Source of the DNA: Gemmatimonadota bacterium
GTDB lineage: Bacteria > Gemmatimonadota > Gemmatimonadetes > Longimicrobiales > Gaopeijiaceae
Reading direction: 5' to 3'
DNA: 32,558 bases
Assembly: GCA_022340755.1 (NCBI GenBank)
Contig: JAJDNI010000001.1
Span: 1-32,558 of the forward strand
Every line of letters starts with the position of its first letter. The first letter of the stretch is position 1. The notes beneath the pieces were generated by a model. The model saw only the letters and a list, made by a program, of their open reading frames with translations. It did no database searches and was not told the DNA's origin. The position numbers were made by a program, and so were the translations under genes. Positions 15,106 to 23,073 of this stretch are shown here, one piece after another.

Positions 15106-16131
15106 ATGGCACTCCGCGCTTCCACGCTTCCGCGATGGCCCGTCCCGAGTCTGGGTCGTCTATCGGTCGTCATGGTGGTGCTGCTGTTCCTGGCCCTCAT
15201 CGAGCCGACGGCGGCGTGGGCCGCCCAGGAGGGCCCGCTCGCTGATGCAGGCGCCGTCGGCTCGGCGGACGCGACCGCCACGGCGTGGTGGTTCTGGCCC
15301 GCGGTCTTGTTCGGCATGACGTTCCTGATGGGCATTCTGGCGGCGGTGGGCGGTGTGGGAGGGGGCGTGCTCTTCGTGCCCATCGTCAGCGGCTTCTGCC
15401 CCTTCCACCTGGATTTCGTCCGGTGCACCGGGCTGCTCGTCGCGCTGTGCGGTGCCCTGGCGGCCGGGCCGGGCTTCCTTCGGATGAACCTCGCCAGCCT
15501 CCGTCTGGCCATGCCGGTGGCGCTCATCGCGTCGGCCTGCGCCGTGGCGGGAGCCATGGTGGGCCTGGCGCTGCCGACGAATGTCGTCCAGACCGCGCTG
15601 GGGGTCGCCATCCTCGGGATCGTCGGGCTGATGATCAGGGCGCGGAAGTCCGCCTTCCCGGCGGTGCGCGCCGCCGACCGGCTCTCCCAGGTCCTGCGGA
15701 TCCACGGCGTCTACATGGAGGCCAGCCTCGACAGGGAGATCGACTGGAAGATCCACCGGACCCTCACAGGCCTCTTGCTCTTCATCGGCATCGGCTTCAT
15801 GGCGGGCATGTTCGGGCTGGGCGCAGGGTGGGCCAACGTACCCGTGCTCAACCTGGTGATGGGGGTGCCCCTCAAGGTCAGCGTCGCCACGAGCAAGTTC
15901 CTGCTCTCCATCACGGACACGTCCGCGGCGTGGGTCTACCTCAACGAGGGATGCGTCATCCCGATGATGGTGGTGCCGTCCCTGGTGGGGATCATGCTGG
16001 GGTCGTTCATCGGCGTCCGCATTCTCAGGGTGGCCAAACCCGGCTTCGTGCGCTGGATGGTCATCGGACTCCTCCTGTTCTCCGGCGGCAAGGCCATCAC
16101 GAAAGGCCTGGGCCTGCCCTTCATCATCTGA
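15106..16131 (+). CDS. TauE/SafE-family sulfite/organosulfonate exporter (copy 2)
   Basis: The protein has 341 residues. The N-terminal hydrophobic stretch (about 20-40) ends in AAWAAQ, looking like a cleavable signal or an extra helix. Two TauE half-repeats follow, AAVGGVGGGVLFVPIV near residue 80 and AGMFGLGAGWANVPVL near residue 235, with about eight membrane helices in all. A hydrophilic loop (about 180-220) separates the halves, as in copy 1. It is followed 12 bases later by a DUF1634 gene, a pairing well known for this permease family. No strong Shine-Dalgarno precedes the ATG, so it may depend on translation of the gene before it. Export of sulfite or thiosulfate-like anions is inferred. 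Confidence 0.87.
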   Translation: MALRASTLPRWPVPSLGRLSVVMVVLLFLALIEPTAAWAAQEGPLADAGAVGSADATATAWWFWPAVLFGMTFLMGILAAVGGVGGGVLFVPIVSGFCPFHLDFVRCTGLLVALCGALAAGPGFLRMNLASLRLAMPVALIASACAVAGAMVGLALPTNVVQTALGVAILGIVGLMIRARKSAFPAVRAADRLSQVLRIHGVYMEASLDREIDWKIHRTLTGLLLFIGIGFMAGMFGLGAGWANVPVLNLVMGVPLKVSVATSKFLLSITDTSAAWVYLNEGCVIPMMVVPSLVGIMLGSFIGVRILRVAKPGFVRWMVIGLLLFSGGKAITKGLGLPFII

Positions 16132-16143
16132 CGGGGAGGAGTC

Positions 16144-16674
16144 ATGCGCGAATCCAGAACGCTCGAACGCGTGGATCCGACCCGGCACGGTGACGTCGAT
16201 TCTGGCCCACCGCCGACCCCACCGGCGCCGCCCGGAGAGCTCCCCCGGTCCATTCCCCAGGAGCAACTCCTGTACGCCCGGATCCTGGCCGCCGGAATGT
16301 ACACGGGGTTGGGGATCCTGCTGATCACGTTCGTCCTGTACATCAGCGGGGCCATCTCCCCGGCCATTCCCATCGACAGGCTTCCCGACTTCTGGTCCAT
16401 GGACGTGGCTCGGTATCTGGAGGCCGTGAACACGCAATACGTGCACCACGACCACATCCTCACGGGATGGGCCTGGGTGAGCGCCCTCGAGCACGGCGAC
16501 TACCTGAACTTCGTGGGCATCGTCGTGCTCTCCATCGTCACCATCATCTGCTTCCTGGGGATCCTCCCCACCCTGCTCAGGAAGCGCGACTACGCGTACG
16601 CGGTCATCGCCGTTCTGGAGGTCGTGATTCTCGCCCTGGCCGCGAGCGGCGTGCTCACGGCCGGAGGACACTGA
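16144..16674 (+). CDS. DUF1634 membrane protein, TauE partner
   Basis: The protein has 176 residues, with GGGGAGGA just before the ATG. A Pro-rich cytoplasmic N-terminus (about 20-36) is followed by three membrane helices at about 44-68, 118-140 and 149-170. The pattern of three helices with a longer loop between the first and second fits DUF1634, whose members are usually encoded next to TauE/SafE permeases. An HHDH motif near residue 100 in the loop could bind metal. I infer an accessory subunit of the exporter at 15106-16131. Confidence 0.75.
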   Translation: MRESRTLERVDPTRHGDVDSGPPPTPPAPPGELPRSIPQEQLLYARILAAGMYTGLGILLITFVLYISGAISPAIPIDRLPDFWSMDVARYLEAVNTQYVHHDHILTGWAWVSALEHGDYLNFVGIVVLSIVTIICFLGILPTLLRKRDYAYAVIAVLEVVILALAASGVLTAGGH

Positions 16675-16727
16675 TCGATGTCACCGAAGCGGGGCGACAG
16701 GGAGAGTATGAGAGTGGAGCACAGAGC

Positions 16728-18332
16728 ATGAGCGAGGCGACTCCGACCGGCGGCGTCGCCGATTTGCCGCTCACGGCGAAGGAGCGTTCCCCCGCCCCCG
16801 CGCTGTCGTCCCGGCAGCAGACCATGCAGATCGTCTGCATCTCCCGGGGATCGCTGTCACGGGGAAAGGAGCTGGCCGAAGCGCTGGCGAGCCGCCTGGG
16901 ATACCAGGTGCTGAGCCGGGAGGACCTCATCGAGGCGGCCATCGCCGAAGGCATCCACGTCGGGAAGCTCGAGACCAGCATGATGAAGCCTCGGGCCTTC
17001 ACCGAGCGGCTCGCCAGGGAGCGCGACCACTATCTGGCCTTCAGCACGGCGTACCTGTGCGACCAGCTCCAGAAGGGTCCGCTGGTCTATCACGGCCGCA
17101 CGGGCCACCTGCTGCTGCGCAGCGTGGGACACGTGCTCCGCGTTCGGGTGGTGGCGGACGAGGAGTACCGGATCCGTGCCACCATGCAGCAGCTCGGCAT
17201 CGACCGGGACAAGGCCGTCCGCTACCTCACCGAGGTGGAGGAGGACCGCCGTGCGTGGGTCCGCTCCATGTACGGCGTCTCGTGGGAGGACGCCTCCCAG
17301 TACGACGTGGTGGTGAACGTCGAGCGCATGAACGTCGACAACGCCGCCTCGGCGCTGGTGGGCATGGCCCAGCTCCCCGATTTCCAGGTGACGCCGGCTT
17401 CTCAGCGGGCGATGGACGACCTGCTCCTCTCCGCCACCGCCCGCCTCCGGCTTGCCCGCGATCCGCGGACCAACCGCTTCGCTTTCAGCGTCACGGCCCA
17501 CGAAGGGATCGTGAACGTCACGTACCTGCCCCACGACATGGAGGTGTCCGAGGAGGTTCCCCGGGTCCTCGAGGGCCTGCCCGGCATGGAGCAGCTCCAG
17601 GCCACGATGGCGGCCACCACGATCCTATGGGTCCAGGAGGCCTTCGACGCCACGTCCGAGACCTTCCGGGAGCTGACCGAGATCGCCCGCAAGTGGAATG
17701 CGGCGGTGGAGCTTGTCCGGTACGTCCCCTCTGCAGAGGTGGGTCAGGGCCCGGAGACCGGCACTCTGCCTTCGCCGGCCCGAACCGCGGCCATCGCGGG
17801 GATCGAAGAGGACGTGGATGAGGAGGTGGTGGATGACGGTGGACTGAAGGCCACCCTCGACGGATTGGCCGGTCTCGGCCGCTCCGGAGGCGGACGCTTC
17901 GTGCGCGGAGAGCGCAGCAGCCTCGTGGGCGCCTGCTGCACCACCGTTCCGCACTCCCTGGTGGTGCTGGGAAACCTGTTCCTCGGCAAGGAGCCGGGCA
18001 CGAAGCTCCGCCTGACGCGCGAGCTGCAGGATTCCCTGGGGAGTCGCATGCGCGTGCCGGTGGTCACTGCCGAAGAGCTCAGGAGTCACTACCTCTTCGG
18101 GCCCCGGGATGCCTTCCGGTTGCTCGGCTTCCTGGCGGTGGTGGCTGTCGTCTACGCGGTTGTCCTGACCCACGAGGACGCCGTCCTCCGCTTCCTCGCG
18201 GGGGACTGGGCCGGACCGGGCAGGCTGACGATGTACGTGGTGGCCGCCGCGGTCTTCGTTTTCGCGCCGGTGGTGGCCTACCTCTACGGGACCGTCGCTC
18301 GATCGCTCATGAAGCTCCTGAAGATGGAATGA
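16728..18332 (+). CDS. Membrane-anchored cytidylate-kinase-like fusion protein (paralogue 5)
   Basis: The protein has 534 residues from ATG 16728, with GGAG 8 bases upstream; ATG 16824 lacks a ribosome site. The kinase-like core begins near residue 33 (MQIVCISRGSLSRGKE). It is the only paralogue with a lysine at the Walker position. VYHGRTGHLLL, RVRVVADEEYRIR and YDVVVNVERM follow. A BON-like unit is at about 230-290, a second alpha-beta segment at about 295-345, then an acidic linker (EEDVDEEVVDD). A further soluble segment of unknown type contains GACCTTVPHS. Two membrane helices (about 462-482 and 500-522) and a basic tail close the protein. The fusion places the kinase-like domain at the membrane, between DUF1634 and a TauE gene. 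Confidence 0.8.
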   Translation: MSEATPTGGVADLPLTAKERSPAPALSSRQQTMQIVCISRGSLSRGKELAEALASRLGYQVLSREDLIEAAIAEGIHVGKLETSMMKPRAFTERLARERDHYLAFSTAYLCDQLQKGPLVYHGRTGHLLLRSVGHVLRVRVVADEEYRIRATMQQLGIDRDKAVRYLTEVEEDRRAWVRSMYGVSWEDASQYDVVVNVERMNVDNAASALVGMAQLPDFQVTPASQRAMDDLLLSATARLRLARDPRTNRFAFSVTAHEGIVNVTYLPHDMEVSEEVPRVLEGLPGMEQLQATMAATTILWVQEAFDATSETFRELTEIARKWNAAVELVRYVPSAEVGQGPETGTLPSPARTAAIAGIEEDVDEEVVDDGGLKATLDGLAGLGRSGGGRFVRGERSSLVGACCTTVPHSLVVLGNLFLGKEPGTKLRLTRELQDSLGSRMRVPVVTAEELRSHYLFGPRDAFRLLGFLAVVAVVYAVVLTHEDAVLRFLAGDWAGPGRLTMYVVAAAVFVFAPVVAYLYGTVARSLMKLLKME

Positions 18333-18357
18333 GCCCCAGATACCCAGGACGGAGTCC

Positions 18358-19455
18358 ATGATGGAACCGGGTCTGCTGTACGAGAACTTCATCGACATCA
18401 ACGGGTTCGTGGCGCTGCAGGTAGTCGCTCTGGGCCTGGTGGGCGGGGTCCTCTCGGGCTTCATCGGCAGTGGCGGCGCATTCTTCATGACCCCGGGTAT
18501 GATGAACCTGGGCGTGCCGGGCGTCGTCGCCGTGGGCAGCAACATGACGCACAAGTTCGGCAAGGCGCTGGTGGGGTCCCGCAAGCATGCCGAGTTGGGC
18601 AACGTCGACAAGCGCATGGGCGCTTTTCTCATCGTCACCTCGTTCATCGGCATTCGCATCGCCGTATGGATCAACAGTGCCCTGGTGGGGAGCACCGACT
18701 CCCACGGCGCCGGAGGCTCGGCGGCGGGGGACCTGTACATCAGCGCCGTGTTCATATTCATCCTCTCGGCGGTGGCGGTGTCCATGCTCCGAGACGCGCT
18801 GCGCACACGGCGGGAGGACGAGGCCGCCGGCCCCTCCATGCGCATCGCCAACTTCCTCGCCCGGAGGCACCTGCCGCCCTACATCCACTTCAAGGTGGCG
18901 GACGTGCGCGTGTCCCTCTGGGTGCTGATGGTCGTCGGCCTCGCCACCGGGTATCTGGCGGGAACCATCGGCGTGGGCGGGTTCATCGGCGTGCCGTGCA
19001 TGATCTACGTGTTCGGCGTCCCCACCGCGGTGGCCGCGGGCACGGAGCTGTATCTCGCCGTCTACATGGGAGGGTTCGGGGCGCTCAACTACGCGCTGAA
19101 GGGCTTCGTCGACATCCGCATGACGATGCTCCTCTACCTGGGCTCCCTCATCGGCATCTACATCGGGGTCTACGGGACCAAGGTCGTGAAGGAGATCGTC
19201 ATCCGCCTCGTCACCGCCGTGATCATCCTGCTCTGCGTGGTGAGCCGGGCGGTCGCCGTGCCCGCCTACATGAGACAGCTGGGGTGGGTGGACCTGAACC
19301 CCGAGTGGGACCCGTGGTTCAACGGCGCCAGCAAGGCCATGCTGTTCGTCGCGGGCTTCTCGGGGTGCGCCATCATCATGTACCACGTCATCAAGTCGTA
19401 CCGCCAGAGGCTGCGCGTGCAGCAGCGCCTGACCGAGGCGAGGGCGGCGGTCTGA
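18358..19455 (+). CDS. TauE/SafE-family sulfite/organosulfonate exporter (copy 3)
   Basis: The protein has 365 residues, with GGAG just before the start; ATG 18358 and ATG 18361 are both usable. The half-repeat motifs are SGFIGSGGAFFMTPGM near residue 35 and GTIGVGGFIGVPCMI near residue 205, with about eight to nine membrane helices. A conserved-looking MTHKFGKALVGSRKHA segment follows the first motif, distinct from copies 1 and 2, so this is a different subfamily. A long loop (about 145-180) separates the halves. It lies 25 bases after the membrane kinase-like gene and is followed by receiver and histidine-kinase genes. Confidence 0.87.
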   Translation: MMEPGLLYENFIDINGFVALQVVALGLVGGVLSGFIGSGGAFFMTPGMMNLGVPGVVAVGSNMTHKFGKALVGSRKHAELGNVDKRMGAFLIVTSFIGIRIAVWINSALVGSTDSHGAGGSAAGDLYISAVFIFILSAVAVSMLRDALRTRREDEAAGPSMRIANFLARRHLPPYIHFKVADVRVSLWVLMVVGLATGYLAGTIGVGGFIGVPCMIYVFGVPTAVAAGTELYLAVYMGGFGALNYALKGFVDIRMTMLLYLGSLIGIYIGVYGTKVVKEIVIRLVTAVIILLCVVSRAVAVPAYMRQLGWVDLNPEWDPWFNGASKAMLFVAGFSGCAIIMYHVIKSYRQRLRVQQRLTEARAAV

Positions 19456-19498
19456 TGCCGTCCACCGTCATCTCGGTACCGGGGCGAAGGAAGGAATC

Positions 19499-20104
19499 AT
19501 GGGTGACCTGAAGAAGAAGATCGAGGACTGGATGGTCCGGGTCTCCTTCGCGGAAGCGGACGCAGCGAAGGAGGGCTATCAGCTCACGGGGGTCGAGCTG
19601 GATCACAAGACCAGCCTGGCGCTGGACCGAGTGCGTATCGTGCGAGACGAGCGCGCGTCACGGGCGCGCGAAGGAGAGAGCATGAGCTTCGAAGGTGGAG
19701 GCACCCACGAGCACGTCGAAGAGGAGCTGAGCGTGATGATCCTCGATGACGAGCCCATCGTGGGAAAGCGGCTGAAGCCGGCGCTGGAGAAGTCGGGGTT
19801 CACCGTGGAGGTCTTCGAGGACCCCACCCTGGCCGTGAAGCGCCTGGGCGAGAAGGAGTTCGATATCGTCGTCACCGACCTGCGCATGGAAGACCTGGAT
19901 GGTATTCAGGTTCTCGAGCACATCATGGCGCACTGCGAGCATACGCGGGTGATCCTCATCACCGGGTACGCGACGGTGGAGGTGGCGAGGGAGGCGTTGG
20001 TGAAGGGCGCGTTCGACTTCATCTCCAAGCCGTTCAAGCCCAAGGACCTGCAGGCGGTGGTGAACAAGGCGGCGCTTTCGCTGGGGCACAGGGCCATCCT
20101 GTAG
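19499..20104 (+). CDS. Response-regulator receiver with small N-terminal domain (possible two-start gene)
   Basis: The protein has 201 residues from ATG 19499, with AAGGAAGGAA directly upstream. Residues 1-60 form a small charged helical unit (MGDLKKKIEDWMVRVSFAEA). A receiver domain follows with Asp83/Asp84, phospho-acceptor Asp127 (VVTDLRM), Thr155 and Lys177. A second good ribosome site (GAAGGAGAG) precedes an in-frame ATG at 19682, which would give a 140-residue receiver alone, so both a fusion and a short receiver could be made. There is no output domain. The start DDEPIVGKRLKPALEKSGF is closest to receiver A. It lies ten bases before the second histidine kinase, its probable partner. 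Confidence 0.85.
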   Translation: MGDLKKKIEDWMVRVSFAEADAAKEGYQLTGVELDHKTSLALDRVRIVRDERASRAREGESMSFEGGGTHEHVEEELSVMILDDEPIVGKRLKPALEKSGFTVEVFEDPTLAVKRLGEKEFDIVVTDLRMEDLDGIQVLEHIMAHCEHTRVILITGYATVEVAREALVKGAFDFISKPFKPKDLQAVVNKAALSLGHRAIL

Positions 20105-20114
20105 CGCTCTGACC

Positions 20115-21641
20115 ATGTCCCCCGAAGAAGGCACCGGGACGTCGCCGCTCGACGCGGTATCGGCGGAGGCCCAGCGCGCCCTGTTGGAGCGACCGAGCCT
20201 GTCCATCCGCACTCGGCTGGGAGTCGGGCTCCTGCTGTGGCTCGTCCTCAGCGTGGGCGCCATGGTCACGTCCATCGTGCTTCTGGACGGAGTGCAGGCC
20301 AAGCTACGCATCGTGGGCGCCGTGGATCGCTACGCCTTCGAGATCCAGCAAGCCAGACGCTTCGAGAAGAACTTCTTCCTCTACCGCACCAACCTGGAAG
20401 ACGCCCTGGCCCAGGCGCAGGCAGCCCAAGAGATCCTGGAGCGGGACGGAAGCAGTATATCAGCCGTAGTGGGGGCGTCTTCGGTGGAGGTGATGCGCGC
20501 CCGCGTGCTGCGCTACGAGTCCCTCCTCTCCGGCCTGCAGGGCACACAGCCCACCGCCGACACGGCCCTGCTCCGCGCCGTCGAGGCAGAGCTCCGGGTA
20601 CAGGGCGCTGAGATGGTGGACGAGGCCGCCAGGCTGGCGACGCAGGAGCGGGCCTCGGCCGAGACCATGCTGCGAACGTCCCAGCGCCTCGCTGCGGGCT
20701 TCCTGGTGGGACTCCTCCTCCTGGTGCTCTTCCTGGGCGTCTTCGTGGCACGACAGATCCTCGCGCCGCTCAACCGCATCATGTTGGCCACTCGTCGCAT
20801 CGCCGGTGGGGACCTCACGCCCATCACCCCGCGGCGCCGCTACCACGACGAGTTCTCGGAGCTGGCGGCGGGGATCAACCACATGCTCAACGAGCTCGTG
20901 CGGCGCCAGGAGATCCTGGTCCAGTCGCACAAGCTTCAGGCCATCGGCACGCTCACGGCGGGGGTGGCCCACGAGCTCAACAACCCCATCAACAACCTCA
21001 TGCTTACCGCCGCGACCCTTCAGGACGACTACGGCGACCTGGACGACGCCGAGCGCCTGGAGATGGCGTCCGACCTGGTGCGAGAGTCGGAGCGGGCCCG
21101 GGACATCGTCCGCAACCTCCTGGACTTCGCCCGGGAGCGAGAGGTGGAGTTGGAGCCGCTGGACGTGGAGGAGATCATCACCGACACCCTCCAGCTCGCA
21201 GCGAATCAGATCAAGCTGTCGAAAGTGAAGGTGAAGGGAGAGGTGGAGGAGAACCTTCCCCCCGTGCACGGCGACCGGCATCAACTCACGCAGGTGTTCC
21301 TGAACCTGGTGCTCAACGCCCTCGACGCCATGCCCGACGGTGGCACCCTGACGATCTCCGTGGAGAAGTCCGCCGACAGAGGCTCGGTGAGCGTGCGCCT
21401 CACCGACACCGGCGTGGGAATCCCCGAGGAGAACCTGACCAGCATATTCGCGCCCTTCTTCAGCACCAAGAAGCACGCCAAGGGCACAGGCTTGGGGTTG
21501 AGCGTCTCCCTGGGCATCATCAAGCAGCACGGCGGTGACATCCGGGTGGAGAGCCAGCCGGGCGTGGGCACGACGTTCGCCGTGTGCCTCCCCATCGCTC
21601 CGGTGCCGGCACCGGCGCGTATGGACGAAGTGGTGGCGTAG
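20115..21641 (+). CDS. Membrane sensor histidine kinase (copy 2)
   Basis: The protein has 508 residues. Membrane helix 1 spans about 36-58, a helical periplasmic sensor about 59-190 (with QQARRFEKNFFLYRT) and helix 2 about 192-213. HAMP is at about 214-266, HisKA has His286 in AHELNNPINN, and the ATPase domain shows NLVLNALDAMPDGG, DTGVGI and GTGLGLSVS. The architecture, length and N-terminal ALLERP-x-LSIRTR tag match copy 1 at 8230-9741. The two kinases lie in the two mirrored halves of the rex-centred region, so they probably sense related signals. It ends eight bases before the convergent deaminase gene. Confidence 0.92.
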   Translation: MSPEEGTGTSPLDAVSAEAQRALLERPSLSIRTRLGVGLLLWLVLSVGAMVTSIVLLDGVQAKLRIVGAVDRYAFEIQQARRFEKNFFLYRTNLEDALAQAQAAQEILERDGSSISAVVGASSVEVMRARVLRYESLLSGLQGTQPTADTALLRAVEAELRVQGAEMVDEAARLATQERASAETMLRTSQRLAAGFLVGLLLLVLFLGVFVARQILAPLNRIMLATRRIAGGDLTPITPRRRYHDEFSELAAGINHMLNELVRRQEILVQSHKLQAIGTLTAGVAHELNNPINNLMLTAATLQDDYGDLDDAERLEMASDLVRESERARDIVRNLLDFAREREVELEPLDVEEIITDTLQLAANQIKLSKVKVKGEVEENLPPVHGDRHQLTQVFLNLVLNALDAMPDGGTLTISVEKSADRGSVSVRLTDTGVGIPEENLTSIFAPFFSTKKHAKGTGLGLSVSLGIIKQHGGDIRVESQPGVGTTFAVCLPIAPVPAPARMDEVVA

Positions 21642-21649
21642 GCGGTTCC

Positions 21650-22933
21650 CTATCGCCCCTCCAGCTTCTCGGCTGCCGCTATGGCCGTGGCAACCACCTC
21701 GTCCTCGTCGGCGACCTCCACCCTGCGATCGTGCATGAGCACGCGTCCGTCGCAGATGGTGGTGTGCACGGCGTCCCCGTTGGCCGCGTAGACCAGGGCG
21801 GATACGGGGTCGTGAACGGGCTGGGTGGAGGGGCGAGACAGATCCACGAGGATGATGTCCGCGGGAGCGCCGGGCTCCAGGTCGCCGCTCCCCAGCCGGA
21901 AGGCCTCGGAGGGAGCCGTCGTGGCGAGGGCGAGCGCCTCACGAGCCGTGAGGACCGTGGGGTCCCCGGCGCGATGCTTCTGCACCAGGGCCAGGATCTT
22001 CATCTCCTCGATCATGTCGAGGTTGTTGTTGGAGCCCGCGCCATCCGTGCCCAGCACCACCCGGAGCCCGGCGGCCCTGGCGGCCCGATAGTCGAAGATC
22101 CCCCCTGTGGCGAGCTTCATGTTCGCCGTGGGATTGGTCACGACGGTGGCCCCGTGCGCCGCCAGGAGCTCCATCTCCTCCTCATCGAGGTAGACGCCGT
22201 GGGCCAGCACGAGACTCGTCTCCAGGAGCCCGACGCTCTCGAGGAAATGCGCGGGCCGCACACCGTGGGTCGCCACGCAGGCGTCCACCTCGCTCCGGGT
22301 CTCGGAGAGGTGGATGTGGACGATGAGGTCGTTCCGCGACGCCAGATCGGCCATCCACTCGAGGCTCTCCGGAGCCACGGTGTAGATGGCATGGGGAGCC
22401 AGTGCGACCTGGACTCTTAGATTCAGGGTGTGGCGCTCGCTCACCTGCCGCAGCACGGCCTCACGCAGGGCTCCGGCGGCGACACCCGTGGGGTCCCCGT
22501 GGTCGATGAAGACTGATCCCACGTGCGCCCGCAAACCGAGCTCCTCCACGGCCCGCACGACACCGGGCCGATGCCAGTACATGTCGTTGAAGTAGGTCGT
22601 GCCGGAGCGGATCATCTCCACCAGCGCGAGGCGGGTGCCGTGGTAGACGTCTTCCTCCGTGAGGAGCGCCTCGGCGGGCCAGATTCGCGTCTGCAGCCAC
22701 TCCATGAGGGGCAGGTCGTCACCGTATCCGCGGAAGAGCGTCATGGCCGCGTGCGTGTGACCGTTCTTGAGCCCCGGGAATGCATGCAGGCCCCGACCGT
22801 CGATGACACGGTCGGGAGTCGGGTCTCCGGGTACCTCCAAGCCGGGAGACCGCACCCACGCGATCCGCCCTTCCTCAATCCCGATGTCGCGCGCATCCCC
22901 CTCCACCAGGCAATGCCGGATCACCAACTCCAA
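21650..22933 (-). CDS. mtaD: 5-methylthioadenosine/S-adenosylhomocysteine/5'-deoxyadenosine deaminase
   Basis: The protein has 427 residues from a TTG at 22933, chosen because GGGAGG sits five bases before it and the family starts here. The frame stays open to 23068 but adds an Arg-rich, non-conserved 45 residues. It is an amidohydrolase with metal ligands HTH (His59/His61), HIHLSET, LAHGVYL and GTDGAGSNNNLD. It deaminates the adenine of MTA, SAH or 5'-deoxyadenosine to the inosine form. It is divergent from mtnA (140 bases between), which acts later in the same salvage route once a phosphorylase has released the sugar phosphate. A cytosine-type deaminase is less likely given the close motif fit. 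Confidence 0.85.
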   Translation of the reverse strand: MELVIRHCLVEGDARDIGIEEGRIAWVRSPGLEVPGDPTPDRVIDGRGLHAFPGLKNGHTHAAMTLFRGYGDDLPLMEWLQTRIWPAEALLTEEDVYHGTRLALVEMIRSGTTYFNDMYWHRPGVVRAVEELGLRAHVGSVFIDHGDPTGVAAGALREAVLRQVSERHTLNLRVQVALAPHAIYTVAPESLEWMADLASRNDLIVHIHLSETRSEVDACVATHGVRPAHFLESVGLLETSLVLAHGVYLDEEEMELLAAHGATVVTNPTANMKLATGGIFDYRAARAAGLRVVLGTDGAGSNNNLDMIEEMKILALVQKHRAGDPTVLTAREALALATTAPSEAFRLGSGDLEPGAPADIILVDLSRPSTQPVHDPVSALVYAANGDAVHTTICDGRVLMHDRRVEVADEDEVVATAIAAAEKLEGR

Positions 22934-23073
22934 GAACGCCTCCCTTTTCAGGTGTGTCCCCGCGCCGCGTTGGCGCCGGGCCTTGTGCGCACGGCGCAGG
23001 GCCTTCCATGCTTCCTCGTCGGCACCGCGACCGGAATGGGCGCGGCAAGGCAGCCATCCGACGGACATCGAGC

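Noticed and set aside
22934-23068. N-terminal extension of the deaminase to 23068
   Set aside because: The extra 45 residues are Arg-rich and non-conserved, and the TTG at 22933 has a strong ribosome site at correct spacing.
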